Assembly: GCA_009784775.1 (NCBI GenBank)
Contig: WQXQ01000009.1
Span: forward strand, 1-35,460
Direction: 5' to 3'
DNA from: Treponema sp.
Lineage (GTDB): Bacteria > Spirochaetota > Spirochaetia > Treponematales > Breznakiellaceae
DNA: 35,460 bases
Below, in pieces: positions 25,680-33,748 of the stretch. Numbering within the stretch: position 1 is the stretch's first letter; every line of letters starts with the position of its first letter. The position numbers were made by a program, and so were the translations under genes. The notes beneath the pieces were generated by a model that made no database searches, had not been told where the DNA came from, and saw only the letters and a list, made by a program, of their open reading frames with translations.

Positions 25680-27386
25680 TTCCCGCCGGCCGCCCGAACC
25701 AGGCGCCATGGGCAGTACCTGTTCATCCTTGTCGATGAGTACCTCAATGACGGCGGGTTTGCCGGCGGCGTTATGTACTATGCTTTTTTTCAGTGCGTCA
25801 AGGAATGATGGTTCGTCAATGGCGCGGAAGGCGTTGACGTTATAGGCGTCGGCGAGTTTTATAAAATCGGGGCCGCGGCCGTCCAGATCGGTTTCGGAAT
25901 AACGGCCGTCGTAAAAAAAGCGCTGCCACTGCCGTACCATTCCCAGACTGCGGTTATTGAAAATAATGATCAGCGCGGGAATGTTGTACTGTACCAGCGT
26001 TGCCATTTCGGTACAGCTCATTCTGAAACAGCCGTCGCCGGAAAAAAGCGCCACGGGGCGGTTGGGGTTTGCCATTTTTGCGCCCAGCGCTGCGCCCATG
26101 CCAAAGCCCATGGTGCCCATGCCGCCGGAACTGATAAAAGAACGGGGGCGGTTAAACGGAAAAAATTGCGCGGTCCAAATTTGATGCTGTCCCACATCGG
26201 TAACGGCTATCGCCTCTTTGCCCAGCGCTTTTGCGGTTTCCTGAATCACAAAACAGGGGTGCAGCGCCGTTTCACGGCGGCGCGCTGTTGGCGCTGCTGC
26301 TTTCCATGTTTCAATGATATCATCCCATTCGCTTGCCACTTTTTGAGGGAGCGCTTTGATAAGGCGGGTGAGCGCTTCTTTGAGATCGCCCACGATAAAA
26401 GCGTCGGCTTTCATATTTTTGTTTATCTCCGCCGGATCAATATCAATGTGCAGAATTTGTGCGCCGCGGGCAAGTGTTACATGGCTGGTCACGCGGTCGG
26501 AGAATCGCGCCCCCAGTGCGATTAACAGGTCTGCTTTTTGCACTGCCTTGTTTGAAGCGGCGGTGCCGTGCATTCCAATCAATCCGGTGCAGAGCCGGTG
26601 ATCGTGGGGGAAGGCCCCCATGCCCATCAGGCTTAACACCACCGGGGCGTTCAGCCGCTCGGCAATGGTTCGCAGTTCAGCCGCTGCGCCGGAATGGATG
26701 ACCCCGCCGCCGGCATACAACACCGGCCGTTTTGCCGATGCAAGCAGGGCAGCGGCATTTGCAATGGCGGCATCGGTAACCGTTTCCCGCCTGCCTCTAT
26801 TGGCAAGCCGTTCCGCGCGGCCTTCTGCCACCGAAGCGGAATCCGGCGATTGTTTCCAGCTGCAAAGCGCAGTCGTAACATCTCTGGGAATGTCGATTAA
26901 CACCGGACCGGGTCTGCCGGAAGCAGCGACAATGAATGCCTCGCGGATTACTTCGGCAAGGTCTTTCACGTCTTTGACAATCCAGTTGTGCTTGACTATG
27001 GGCATGGTGACTCCGGCAATGTCCACTTCCTGAAAGCTGTCCTTGCCAAGCAGGGGAACGCTTATGTTGCCGGTAATGGCAATAATGGGAATCGAATCGA
27101 TGGCAGCAGTGGCAATGCCGGTTACCAGGTTCGTTGCTCCCGGACCGGATGTCGCAAGACAAACTCCCACCTTGCCGCTTGAACGGGCATAACCGTCAGC
27201 CGCATGGGCGGCATATTGTTCATGGCTTACCAGAATATGCCGAATCCGTTCACTTTGTTGGTATAGCTCATCATATATATGCAGAACCGCCGCCCCCGGA
27301 TACCCAAAGACCGTATCCACCCCCTGTTCGATAAGAGACTCAATGAGTATCCTCGCCCCGGTATATTGCATTGTTTCTTTCGTCAT
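25674..27386 (-). CDS. ilvB: Acetolactate synthase, large catalytic subunit
   Basis: Thiamine-diphosphate enzyme that condenses two pyruvates, or pyruvate and 2-oxobutyrate, in the first common step of branched-chain amino-acid synthesis. The 570-residue protein has FGYPGAAVLHIYDE, the catalytic Glu56 in SHEQ, ATSGPGATN, the central FAD-binding-type domain, and the ThDP motif GDGCFRM ... FNNRSLGM near residue 440-470. Starts are ambiguous: GTG 27401 overlaps the end of cimA, ATG 27386 leaves 4 bp, and ATG 27371 is also possible. None has a strong Shine-Dalgarno sequence, so translational coupling to cimA is likely. No regulatory subunit ilvN is adjacent. With cimA next door, the 2-oxobutyrate would come from citramalate. 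Confidence 0.95.
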   Translation of the reverse strand: MTKETMQYTGARILIESLIEQGVDTVFGYPGAAVLHIYDELYQQSERIRHILVSHEQYAAHAADGYARSSGKVGVCLATSGPGATNLVTGIATAAIDSIPIIAITGNISVPLLGKDSFQEVDIAGVTMPIVKHNWIVKDVKDLAEVIREAFIVAASGRPGPVLIDIPRDVTTALCSWKQSPDSASVAEGRAERLANRGRRETVTDAAIANAAALLASAKRPVLYAGGGVIHSGAAAELRTIAERLNAPVVLSLMGMGAFPHDHRLCTGLIGMHGTAASNKAVQKADLLIALGARFSDRVTSHVTLARGAQILHIDIDPAEINKNMKADAFIVGDLKEALTRLIKALPQKVASEWDDIIETWKAAAPTARRRETALHPCFVIQETAKALGKEAIAVTDVGQHQIWTAQFFPFNRPRSFISSGGMGTMGFGMGAALGAKMANPNRPVALFSGDGCFRMSCTEMATLVQYNIPALIIIFNNRSLGMVRQWQRFFYDGRYSETDLDGRGPDFIKLADAYNVNAFRAIDEPSFLDALKKSIVHNAAGKPAVIEVLIDKDEQVLPMAPGSGGRREG

Positions 27387-27390
27387 TTTT

Positions 27391-28986
27391 TCACTTTTCA
27401 CTTTTCTTTTCCGTTAATAGCATATATTCAATTGAATCCACCAGGGCGGCGCGGCTTGCGTCGATGATGTCCGTCGAAACCCCCACAGTATTCCAGCTTT
27501 GCTGGCCGTCAGTCGATTCAATTAACACCCGCACTTGTGCGGCAGTTGCATCTTTGCCGTCAATGACCCGTACCTTGTAATCTTCCAGCCTGATCTTTGC
27601 CAGGCTTGGAAAAAAGCGAGTCAATGCCAGCCGGAGCGCGCTGTCCAGCGCATTTACCGGCCCATCCCCCTCGGCGGCGGCGATCTCATGCTGGCCGTCA
27701 ACCAGTACCTTTACCCAGGCCTGGGAACAGGCAATGGCAGCGCCGGCAGGGTGTTCGCTCATCACGCGATACGCCTCAATGGTGAACAGCGGCTTGTATA
27801 AACCCAGTTCCTGCCGTACCAGAATTTCAAAGCTGGCGTCTGCGCCCTCAAATGCCCAGCCTTTTGCCTCAAGCAGCTTTAGTTTTTCAGCTAACGCAAT
27901 GGTTACCGGATGATCTTTGGTAATTGCCGGATCAACCTTTTTTGCCCGCTCGGCAATGGCCGAACGCCCGCCAACCTCGCTTACCAAAAAATGCCGTTCG
28001 TTGCCCACTGCCGCAGGATCAATATGCTCGAATGATTGTTTTATTTTGATAATACCATCGGCGTGCATTCCGGCCTTGTGCGAAAATGCATGCCCCCCCA
28101 CATACGGCATATCATCGCTTATGCCCACATTGGCAATTTCCGCTATGCGGCGCGTTAGCTCGCTGATTCGGGCAAGGTTTCCTTCCGGCAGACAGCGCAG
28201 TTTCATTTTGAGTTCCAGGTTGGGAATCAACGCCGCCAGCGCCGTATTGCCGCAGCGTTCCCCAAAACCAACCAGCGTTCCCTGCACATGGGTACAGCCC
28301 GCCTGCACGGCGCCAATGGTGTTTGCCAGCGCAAGGCCGGTGTCGTTATGTGCATGGATTCCAAGCGGCACATGGGGAATATTGTTTTTTACCGCCTGCA
28401 CTCCGGCAATAACGGCATCGGGAAAGGTTCCGCCATTGGTGTCGCATAACACAATGCGATCAGCGCCTGCGTCCATTGCCGCCTGTACCGTGGCAAGAGC
28501 GTAAGCGGGATTTGCTGCCCAGCCGTCAAAAAAATGTTCGGCATCGTACATGACCATGCGGCCTTTGGCTTTCAAAAAGGCAATGGTTTCGGCAATCATG
28601 GCAATATTTTCTTCGGGACTGACTCGCAGCACCTCGTGTACATGGAGGTCCCAGCTTTTGCCAAAGATCACCACCGCTTTGGTTTCTGCATCAAGTAGCG
28701 AGCGCAGTTGCTCATCATCCGCCGCCTTTATACCTTTTTTGCGGGTTGAACCAAAAGCGCATATCTGTGCGTTTTTCAAATTAAGGGAAGAAACAGTTCT
28801 GAAAAATTCCAAGTCCTTGGGATTACTCCCCGGATTCCCCGCCTCAATCCATTCCACCCCCAGTTCATCAAGCGCCTCCGTTACCGCAAGTTTATCACGC
28901 AAAGAAAACACAATCCCCTCACCCTGCGCCCCATCCCGCAACGTCGTATCAAGAATCTCTATATCAAACCTAAACTCATTCCTCAT
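27391..28986 (-). CDS. cimA: (R)-citramalate synthase
   Basis: Condenses pyruvate and acetyl-CoA to citramalate, the threonine-independent route to 2-oxobutyrate and isoleucine. The 531-residue protein begins with the LeuA-like catalytic TIM barrel: LDTTLRDGAQGEGI, EAGNPGSNPKD, DTNGGTFP and the metal motif GIHAHND. A LeuA-type regulatory dimer domain fills the C-terminal approximately 150 residues (from about 380). The sequence resembles the long CimA (TIGR00977) type rather than isopropylmalate synthase, for example in WIEAGNPGSNP and MYDAEHFFDG. It ends 4 bp before the ilvB ATG. Its ATG at 28986 is one of four ATG triplets spaced 7 bp apart in a heptanucleotide repeat; only this one opens the cimA frame. 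GAGGGA lies about 8 nt upstream. Confidence 0.93.
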   Translation of the reverse strand: MRNEFRFDIEILDTTLRDGAQGEGIVFSLRDKLAVTEALDELGVEWIEAGNPGSNPKDLEFFRTVSSLNLKNAQICAFGSTRKKGIKAADDEQLRSLLDAETKAVVIFGKSWDLHVHEVLRVSPEENIAMIAETIAFLKAKGRMVMYDAEHFFDGWAANPAYALATVQAAMDAGADRIVLCDTNGGTFPDAVIAGVQAVKNNIPHVPLGIHAHNDTGLALANTIGAVQAGCTHVQGTLVGFGERCGNTALAALIPNLELKMKLRCLPEGNLARISELTRRIAEIANVGISDDMPYVGGHAFSHKAGMHADGIIKIKQSFEHIDPAAVGNERHFLVSEVGGRSAIAERAKKVDPAITKDHPVTIALAEKLKLLEAKGWAFEGADASFEILVRQELGLYKPLFTIEAYRVMSEHPAGAAIACSQAWVKVLVDGQHEIAAAEGDGPVNALDSALRLALTRFFPSLAKIRLEDYKVRVIDGKDATAAQVRVLIESTDGQQSWNTVGVSTDIIDASRAALVDSIEYMLLTEKKSEK

Positions 28987-29008
28987 TTCTCATCCCTCAT
29001 TCCCCCCC
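28975..29008. repeat. Heptanucleotide repeat at the cimA start
   Basis: On the minus strand the units read ATGAGGG, ATGAGAA, ATGAGGA and ATGAGTT, period 7, preceded by GGGGGGGA. The array contains both the putative Shine-Dalgarno sequence and the start codon of cimA and touches the stop of the membrane-protein gene. A related array lies at 30919-30953. Confidence 0.7.
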
Positions 29009-29790
29009 TAGTCTTTCCACGGGAAAATAAAATTGCGGAATGTTCTGGTTCCGGTTTTATCCCGTTCTTCAATCAATAACACATCCCAGGGGATAACCGG
29101 TCGTTTGGAAGCAGCCACCGCTTCCGGGTTTGCTTCCAGCCAGTCGTATTTTAAAAGGCGCAAGCGCATCGCTTCGTCAAGGAAAAGGAGCATCCCTGCC
29201 GGACCTGGAAGGAGCAATGCAAGCATTATTGACAGTATCAATGTTGCAATGGTATACAAAAAAGAAAAAAAGGAAAATCCCGCATTGTCAAAAAAAATGA
29301 TAAAACATTTCTTTATTATTTTGAACGATTTGGTATCCAGACGGGCGCGAATTGCAAAGAAGAATTGAAAGGAAATCAGGGACAGTATCAATGTCCAGAA
29401 TATTACCCCGCCCAGTATCAATCCGATAATGGAATTCATGCTCAGATAAAAAGGTATGGCGAACCGGGCCATGATAAAAAGCGCGCACGCTATCAGACTC
29501 ATGATAATACCTGCCGGCAGGCCTGCCTTAATGTTTCTGAAAAAATCGGCAAAACCAAACATCCCATAGTCTGACAGAGCCTTTACCGAAAGGGCTGTAG
29601 CGGCAAGATATACAAAACACCACACAACCCCCATTACGGCAACCGCAATGGAAAGGGCGGGAACGGGAATAATACCGGGAATCAGTACCGGAATGGTCAG
29701 CGATACAATAAATCCCAGGTTAACCAGGACAATACGGAGCATATTATCCCACAGATCAAAAAATGTCTTCTTAATAAGAAACCCAATCAT
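29008..29790 (-). CDS. Polytopic membrane protein of unknown function (DUF624/YesL-like)
   Basis: A 260-residue protein with about five or six hydrophobic helices (for example IVLVNLGFIVSLTIPVLIPGI, SLIACALFIMARFAI and YTIATLILSIMLALLLPG). The helices are separated by short basic loops. A cytoplasmic C-terminal tail ends in FIFPWKD. The LWDNMLRIVLVNLGF start and the SDYGMFGFADFFRNIK loop recall DUF624 (YesL) proteins, but the match is only a resemblance. ATG 29790 is preferred to 29808 because the GGAGG/GAGG motifs overlap the upstream ATG. It probably heads the cimA-ilvB transcript, whose start it precedes by about 20 bp. Confidence 0.75.
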   Translation of the reverse strand: MIGFLIKKTFFDLWDNMLRIVLVNLGFIVSLTIPVLIPGIIPVPALSIAVAVMGVVWCFVYLAATALSVKALSDYGMFGFADFFRNIKAGLPAGIIMSLIACALFIMARFAIPFYLSMNSIIGLILGGVIFWTLILSLISFQFFFAIRARLDTKSFKIIKKCFIIFFDNAGFSFFSFLYTIATLILSIMLALLLPGPAGMLLFLDEAMRLRLLKYDWLEANPEAVAASKRPVIPWDVLLIEERDKTGTRTFRNFIFPWKD

Positions 29791-29855
29791 GCGTGCCTCT
29801 TCCTCCATAATAGGAAAAAATCGGTATATCGTCTATTGCTTTTTAGGAAGCATTG

Positions 29856-29864
29856 TGCTATACT
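29856..29864 (+). promoter_or_regulatory. Extended -10 promoter of the DUF4062 gene
   Basis: TGCTATACT (TATACT at 29859-29864) ends six bases before the ATG at 29871. If transcription starts at the usual distance, the mRNA begins at or next to the start codon. Confidence 0.55.
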
Positions 29865-29870
29865 GCCAGC

Positions 29871-30890
29871 ATGAAGTATCACATTTTTATCGGCTCAACG
29901 CTGGATGATTTGAAAAATGAACGCAGGGAGCTCCCCCGTATCGTGATGGAGCTCGGTCATATTCCGGTTATGGCAGACTATCTTGACGAAACAGTCAGGA
30001 ACACCCCCAAGCTGCTGCAAAAGGCCATAGAGGACTGTGATTACTTTATTGCCCTGGTGGCCCACAAATATTCCACCGGAGGCACAGACGGGACAGTGTT
30101 GCCGCTGATTGCGGAATATACAATCGCCGCAAAAAAGGGTATACCGGTGCTTTCTTTGATTATTGATGATAAAGCCCGCAGTAAACCGGCAAAAAAGGAA
30201 AAAAGCACCATATTTGTCTCAAAATTGAACAATTTTAAGGAAAAACTCCGGGCCGGCCCCTGTGAAACCTGGGTAAATGTCCCCGATTTGTGCCTTAAAG
30301 CGCAGACCCTGTTATTGCAGGAACTGAATATCAATGCCAGACCTGGCTGGGTACGGGCGGACAAGCTCATCGATCCAACCGTTGCCAATGAACTTTCCCG
30401 GCTGAGCAGTGAAAATGACGCGCTTCGCCGCCAAATTCGCCTTGAGGATAGCGCGGCAATTGCCAAGCTGCAAGACAAGCAAAAGCATGACCTCAAGGTG
30501 CTTGCCCTGAATAAAGTGCCATTAAGTTTCTATTATACCTCCGGCGATAATTGGGAAAACAGCCGCCAGTTCCGGTATATTCGTATTTTCAAGATATTGG
30601 TCCCCGAATTGGCCATTGGAAAAACCACCGCCGAAATTGCCCGGTTCCTGGGCACGGTGCTTAACCCCGATCTGGACAAAACGGTTCGTAAAGACTATCC
30701 CACACCGTCCAATACCATCAGAAAAATTATGGCGGATCTGTCCATGTTCAAGCTGGTTAAATGTGTCAATGAAGGGGAAGTAAAAGTAGGCGATGAGATA
30801 TGGGAAATTTCCGAGTACGGAAAAGAACTCTTTTCGGCATATCGTATGCGCCAGCTTGAAAAGGCCATCGTTAAAAAATCCGAAGAATAG
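29871..30890 (+). CDS. DUF4062 domain protein
   Basis: A 339-residue soluble protein. The N-terminus (MKYHIFIGSTLDDLKNERREL, about residues 1-90) matches DUF4062, a TIR-like flavodoxin-fold domain. The core is seen in DYFIALVAHKYST and EYTIAAKKGIPVL. A short helical coiled-coil segment (about 170-205) follows. The C-terminal part (about 230-335) with IRKIMADLSMFKLVKCV and WEISEYGKELFSAYR looks like a winged-helix domain, but this is only a visual impression. DUF4062 occurs in bacterial conflict and NTPase-linked signalling proteins. No partner NTPase or effector is adjacent, so its function is open. The ORF 29853 start (TTG) lies in the promoter and is rejected. There is no Shine-Dalgarno sequence before ATG 29871. 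Confidence 0.82.
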   Translation: MKYHIFIGSTLDDLKNERRELPRIVMELGHIPVMADYLDETVRNTPKLLQKAIEDCDYFIALVAHKYSTGGTDGTVLPLIAEYTIAAKKGIPVLSLIIDDKARSKPAKKEKSTIFVSKLNNFKEKLRAGPCETWVNVPDLCLKAQTLLLQELNINARPGWVRADKLIDPTVANELSRLSSENDALRRQIRLEDSAAIAKLQDKQKHDLKVLALNKVPLSFYYTSGDNWENSRQFRYIRIFKILVPELAIGKTTAEIARFLGTVLNPDLDKTVRKDYPTPSNTIRKIMADLSMFKLVKCVNEGEVKVGDEIWEISEYGKELFSAYRMRQLEKAIVKKSEE

Positions 30891-30900
30891 TGTTCAGGCA

Positions 30901-31806
30901 TTGATTTCTAGCTCCGACTCCTCATTCTTCATTCCTCATTCCTCATTCTCCTCGCTGCATACCCATACCGTTTTTTGTGATGGTAAAGATGATGTAGAAA
31001 CCATGTGCCGCATAGCCTTTGACAAAGGCCTTGCTGCCATCGGATTCAGCGCCCATGCCCCGCTCGAAAAAGCCGGGCTGGAAACATTCTGGAACATGAA
31101 AAATGAACGAATGGGAGACTATATCAACGAGGTCAACGCTGCCCGCCGCCGCTGGGAGGGAAAACTTGCCGTGTATCTGGGACTGGAACTTGATTACATC
31201 AAAGGCTTGCGCTCGGCATGGGACAGCGACATTCGGGAATGTAATTTTGACTATATCATCGGCTCGGTGCATTTTGTGGTACCGCCGGAAGGCGCGCCCA
31301 ATGGCGCGCCGTTTACCATTGACGGTTCGGCAGCGGAGCTGGAAAAAGGAATCGCAGAAGGCTTTGCCGGCGATGGTGCGGCAATGATGCAGGCGTACTG
31401 GGATGCAATGGCAGAAATGATAGCCCTTGGCGGCATTGACATTGTTGGCCATTTGGATCTGGTCAAGAAAAACCATGCCGCCCGGCCCTGGCTCGCCATG
31501 GATCGTATCGATGGCATTGCCCGCGCCATTGCGGCCGCCGGCCTGGTCGTCGAAGTGAACACCGGCATCATTAACCGCGGCTACCTGAGCGAACCCTGCC
31601 CTTCGCCGGCAATCCTGCGCCTGTTACGGCAGCACAATGTCCCCGTCACCATCACCGCCGACGCCCACCGCGCCGAGCATCTTGACGGCAATTACCCCAT
31701 CGCCTGCCAAACCCTGCTCGACGCCGGCTACACCAGCCACGTTACCTTCGCCGGCAGAAAAAACAACAAACCCACCTGGTATGAACAGAAATTATTCCCA
31801 TTTTAA
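30901..31806 (+). CDS. hisK: PHP-family histidinol-phosphatase
   Basis: Dephosphorylates L-histidinol phosphate in histidine biosynthesis. The PHP metal-binding motifs are visible: LHTHTVFCDG, FSAHAPL, LGLELDY, GSVHF, GHLD and ITADAHR. The conserved domain begins at LHTHT (30955). Upstream the frame runs through a heptanucleotide repeat encoding HSSFSS and reaches a TTG at 30901 without a Shine-Dalgarno sequence. No ATG is available downstream of the DUF4062 stop, so the start is uncertain and could be TTG 30901 or CTG 30955. The length (about 284-301 residues) is typical. No other his genes are in the window. It is 10 bp from the DUF4062 gene and may be co-transcribed. Confidence 0.88.
   Translation: MISSSDSSFFIPHSSFSSLHTHTVFCDGKDDVETMCRIAFDKGLAAIGFSAHAPLEKAGLETFWNMKNERMGDYINEVNAARRRWEGKLAVYLGLELDYIKGLRSAWDSDIRECNFDYIIGSVHFVVPPEGAPNGAPFTIDGSAAELEKGIAEGFAGDGAAMMQAYWDAMAEMIALGGIDIVGHLDLVKKNHAARPWLAMDRIDGIARAIAAAGLVVEVNTGIINRGYLSEPCPSPAILRLLRQHNVPVTITADAHRAEHLDGNYPIACQTLLDAGYTSHVTFAGRKNNKPTWYEQKLFPF
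30919..30953. repeat. Heptanucleotide repeat at the 5' end of the histidinol phosphatase gene
   Basis: The plus strand has four units of the form CCTCATT (CCTCATT, CTTCATT, CCTCATT, CCTCATT), period 7. It is the reverse complement of the AATGAGG-type array at cimA. Because 7 is not a multiple of 3, a change in copy number would shift any reading frame that starts upstream (for example TTG 30901). Confidence 0.75.
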
Positions 31807-31936
31807 CACGCCAAGGCGCAAAGGCGCAAAGCTCGCCAAGATTAAGAAAGGTGGGTTACGGCGTATTAAGCAATAACGCGGCTCTCCACTTTTTTTCTTC
31901 ACTTGGCGTCCTTTGTGATCTTTGCGCCTTGGCGTG
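31807..31936. repeat. 130-bp palindromic intergenic repeat element
   Basis: The outer arms CACGCCAAGGCGCAAAG (31807-31823) and CTTTGCGCCTTGGCGTG (31920-31936) are perfect 17-bp inverted repeats. Inside them the complementarity continues imperfectly, for example CAAAGCTCGCCAAG against the complement of CTTGGCGTCCTTTG. The core of about 35 bp is unrelated. It fills the gap between two convergent genes and can fold into a long hairpin, so it may also terminate both transcripts. Similar CGCCAAGGCGCAAAG repeats are known as dispersed intergenic elements in diverse bacteria. Confidence 0.85.
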
Positions 31937-31954
31937 AAAAAATTTGGAAAAAAA

Positions 31955-33400
31955 TCAATCAACCTTCAGCTGCATTGCCTGGGCCATTTTGAAAAACAAC
32001 TCGGTGTTGTCGTAATAGCCGCCAAAAAGCGCCTGCTGTGCGCCGCTGGCAAAAACGGGAAGCGGAACGCCGGTATGGGAATAACTGGTCCAGCCAATGC
32101 CCGCAGTCTGATTCAAAATTTGGGTAAGCGTTACCGTGAGCGGCTCATACCAGCCGTACAGCAAATACCGGTCTTCGGCAAAAGGACGTGTGTGTGTTAT
32201 GCCCATTGATCGCTGAAATGCCCATTCAATTGCCTGTTTTTGGACATCGCTCAGCGAGTTAAAATCAATGCCAAATGATTCATTTATGGCGGGCAGCAGA
32301 TCGGCAAGGCGTGCGTTATTCGCGGCGGTATGTGCCTTGTAGGGATTCAGCACCTCATCATTAAAGGCAACGAATGATCGTGTTTGCAGGGCAATTTTGT
32401 CAAAAGCAGTGTCAGTGTGTGTGCCGGCAAACCCAATGGACATTCCGCCAGTCTCATGATCGCCGGTTACCACGATAAGGGTTTCTTTGGGATATTTTTT
32501 GGCGAATTCAATCGCCACGCGAACCGCCGCATCCAGAGCAAGTACATCATGAATCACCGCGCCCGCATCATTGGCATGGCTTGCCCAGTCAATCTTTCCG
32601 CCTTCAACCATCATAAAAAAGCCCTTGGGGTTTTCCAAAAGCTCAATGCCTTTTCTGGTAAAATCGGCAAGAGACAACTCACCCGGCTTGCGATCAATGT
32701 CGTATTTCATCGCGCCCCCATCCTGCAGCACAGGGTTTATCGCAATAACCTTCCCGGCGCCGCGCTTAAGCGCATTAAAACCTTCGATAGTATCAATGTA
32801 GGTAAAGCCGTTTGCCGTTGCAATTTCTGCCGCATCCAACTGGTCATTATTTCTGCCGCGCCGCTGGTCAATGGAACCACCGCCAAAATAATCAAAAGGA
32901 CTGGTGGCAAGCTGAACGGCAATATCGTAATAATCATTCCGCGACGGGCTTTGCGCGTAGAAACAGGCTGGCGTTGCATGATTCAAAGTTACCGTGGACA
33001 CAATGCCCACTTTCATTCCCGCTTCATGGGCATATTCGGCAATACTTTTAAATTTTTCGGTTTTGCCAACATCCATGTTAATAACGCCGTTCAGCGTTTT
33101 TCTGCCTGTCGCAATAGCCGTTCCCGCCGAAGCCGAATCGGTAATAAATGAACCCGCATCATGCGTGGTGGTCAGCCCCGTTACCGGAAACGCACTAAAG
33201 TCCAGGTGCGTCACCGTAATCTCCGATGAACTGCGGGCAGTGGCAAACACTTCCGCGGCGTTAATCTGGGCCATTCCCATACCATCACCGATAAAAAGAA
33301 ACAGATATTTTACCTGCCCATCCCGGTTGCTATTGCAGCAGCCTGCAAACAAAAACAGAAACCCAATAACGCACACCAAAACAATAAAACGATTTTTCAT
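31955..33400 (-). CDS. phoA: Alkaline phosphatase, lipoprotein
   Basis: A phosphomonoesterase of 481 residues that would release phosphate from organic esters at the cell surface or in the periplasm. The N-terminus MKNRFIVLVCVIGFLFLFAGC has a lipobox (FAGC, Cys21). The alkaline phosphatase core is clear: FIGDGMG for the first metal ligand, catalytic Ser89 in TDSASAGTA, HATPA, EGGKIDWASHAND and GDHETGG. The frame extends upstream to 33556, but ATG 33400 has AAGGAG seven bases ahead and gives the signal peptide at the right place. A TATAAT lies 20 bp upstream. Stops 18 bp from the palindromic element at 31807-31936. The name phoA is by fold; substrate and phosphate control are not readable. Confidence 0.93.
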   Translation of the reverse strand: MKNRFIVLVCVIGFLFLFAGCCNSNRDGQVKYLFLFIGDGMGMAQINAAEVFATARSSSEITVTHLDFSAFPVTGLTTTHDAGSFITDSASAGTAIATGRKTLNGVINMDVGKTEKFKSIAEYAHEAGMKVGIVSTVTLNHATPACFYAQSPSRNDYYDIAVQLATSPFDYFGGGSIDQRRGRNNDQLDAAEIATANGFTYIDTIEGFNALKRGAGKVIAINPVLQDGGAMKYDIDRKPGELSLADFTRKGIELLENPKGFFMMVEGGKIDWASHANDAGAVIHDVLALDAAVRVAIEFAKKYPKETLIVVTGDHETGGMSIGFAGTHTDTAFDKIALQTRSFVAFNDEVLNPYKAHTAANNARLADLLPAINESFGIDFNSLSDVQKQAIEWAFQRSMGITHTRPFAEDRYLLYGWYEPLTVTLTQILNQTAGIGWTSYSHTGVPLPVFASGAQQALFGGYYDNTELFFKMAQAMQLKVD

Positions 33401-33419
33401 GGCAATACTCCTTTGCACC

Positions 33420-33425
33420 ATTATA
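33420..33425 (-). promoter_or_regulatory. Minus-strand -10 box of the phosphatase gene
   Basis: A perfect TATAAT reads on the minus strand, 20 bp from the ATG at 33400, with AAGGAG between them. No consensus -35 is present at 16-18 bp, where a degenerate intergenic repeat (33436-33461) begins. Confidence 0.55.
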
Positions 33426-33435
33426 CTATACTTTC

Positions 33436-33461
33436 CCTTTGCGATCTTTACGCCTTTGCCT
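33436..33461. repeat. Degenerate copy of the palindromic element's right arm
   Basis: CCTTTGCGATCTTTACGCCT here aligns with CCTTTGTGATCTTTGCGCCT at 31911-31930, and the bases after it also match with few changes. The next 50 bp contain TCCGTGCCTTAGTGTG, another motif common in such dispersed repeats. No left arm was found, so this looks like a decayed fragment. Confidence 0.5.
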
Positions 33462-33540
33462 TTAAAAAACAGTGATTGACACCTTTTCCAGCGAGTTCCC
33501 CTCCGTGCCTTAGTGTGATACCCCTCGGGTAAAATTCGTA

Positions 33541-33589
33541 TCAAAATGACCCACAATATACCCCCAAAAGACCGACTGAGTCATTTTGA
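33541..33589. promoter_or_regulatory. Candidate enhancer site: inverted repeat upstream of a sigma-54 promoter
   Basis: TCAAAATGAC (33541-33550) and GTCATTTTGA (33580-33589) are perfect 10-bp inverted repeats. A further half-site AAAAATGAC lies at 33623-33631. Relative to the expected transcription start near 33759 they sit at about -218 to -128, the range where sigma-54 activators usually bind. The assignment is inferred from position and symmetry. Confidence 0.4.
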
Positions 33590-33731
33590 CCCATTTTTAG
33601 CATCATTGAGCCGCTTTTACCCAAAAATGACCTGTTTTCTAATGAAACCTCCCCTATATTCACCCGTAAATTACCCCCTTCTTCGCTTTTTTGCATATAA
33701 TCATTACTAATTTTGTCAGGAAATGCCTTGC

Positions 33732-33748
33732 TTGGCACGGTTCTTGCT
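33732..33748 (+). promoter_or_regulatory. Sigma-54 (-24/-12) promoter
   Basis: TTGGCACGGTTCTTGCT agrees with the sigma-54 consensus TTGGCACGNNNNTTGCW at every specified base, with the invariant GG (33734-33735) and GC (33746-33747) exactly 10 nt apart. Transcription would start near 33759, leaving a 21-nt leader with AAGGAGG. No sigma-70 promoter is as good in this gap. Confidence 0.88.

Noticed and set aside
30793-30900. N-terminal extension of the histidinol phosphatase to ATG 30793
   Set aside because: It would overlap about 100 bp of the DUF4062 gene in another frame, and no family member has such an extension.
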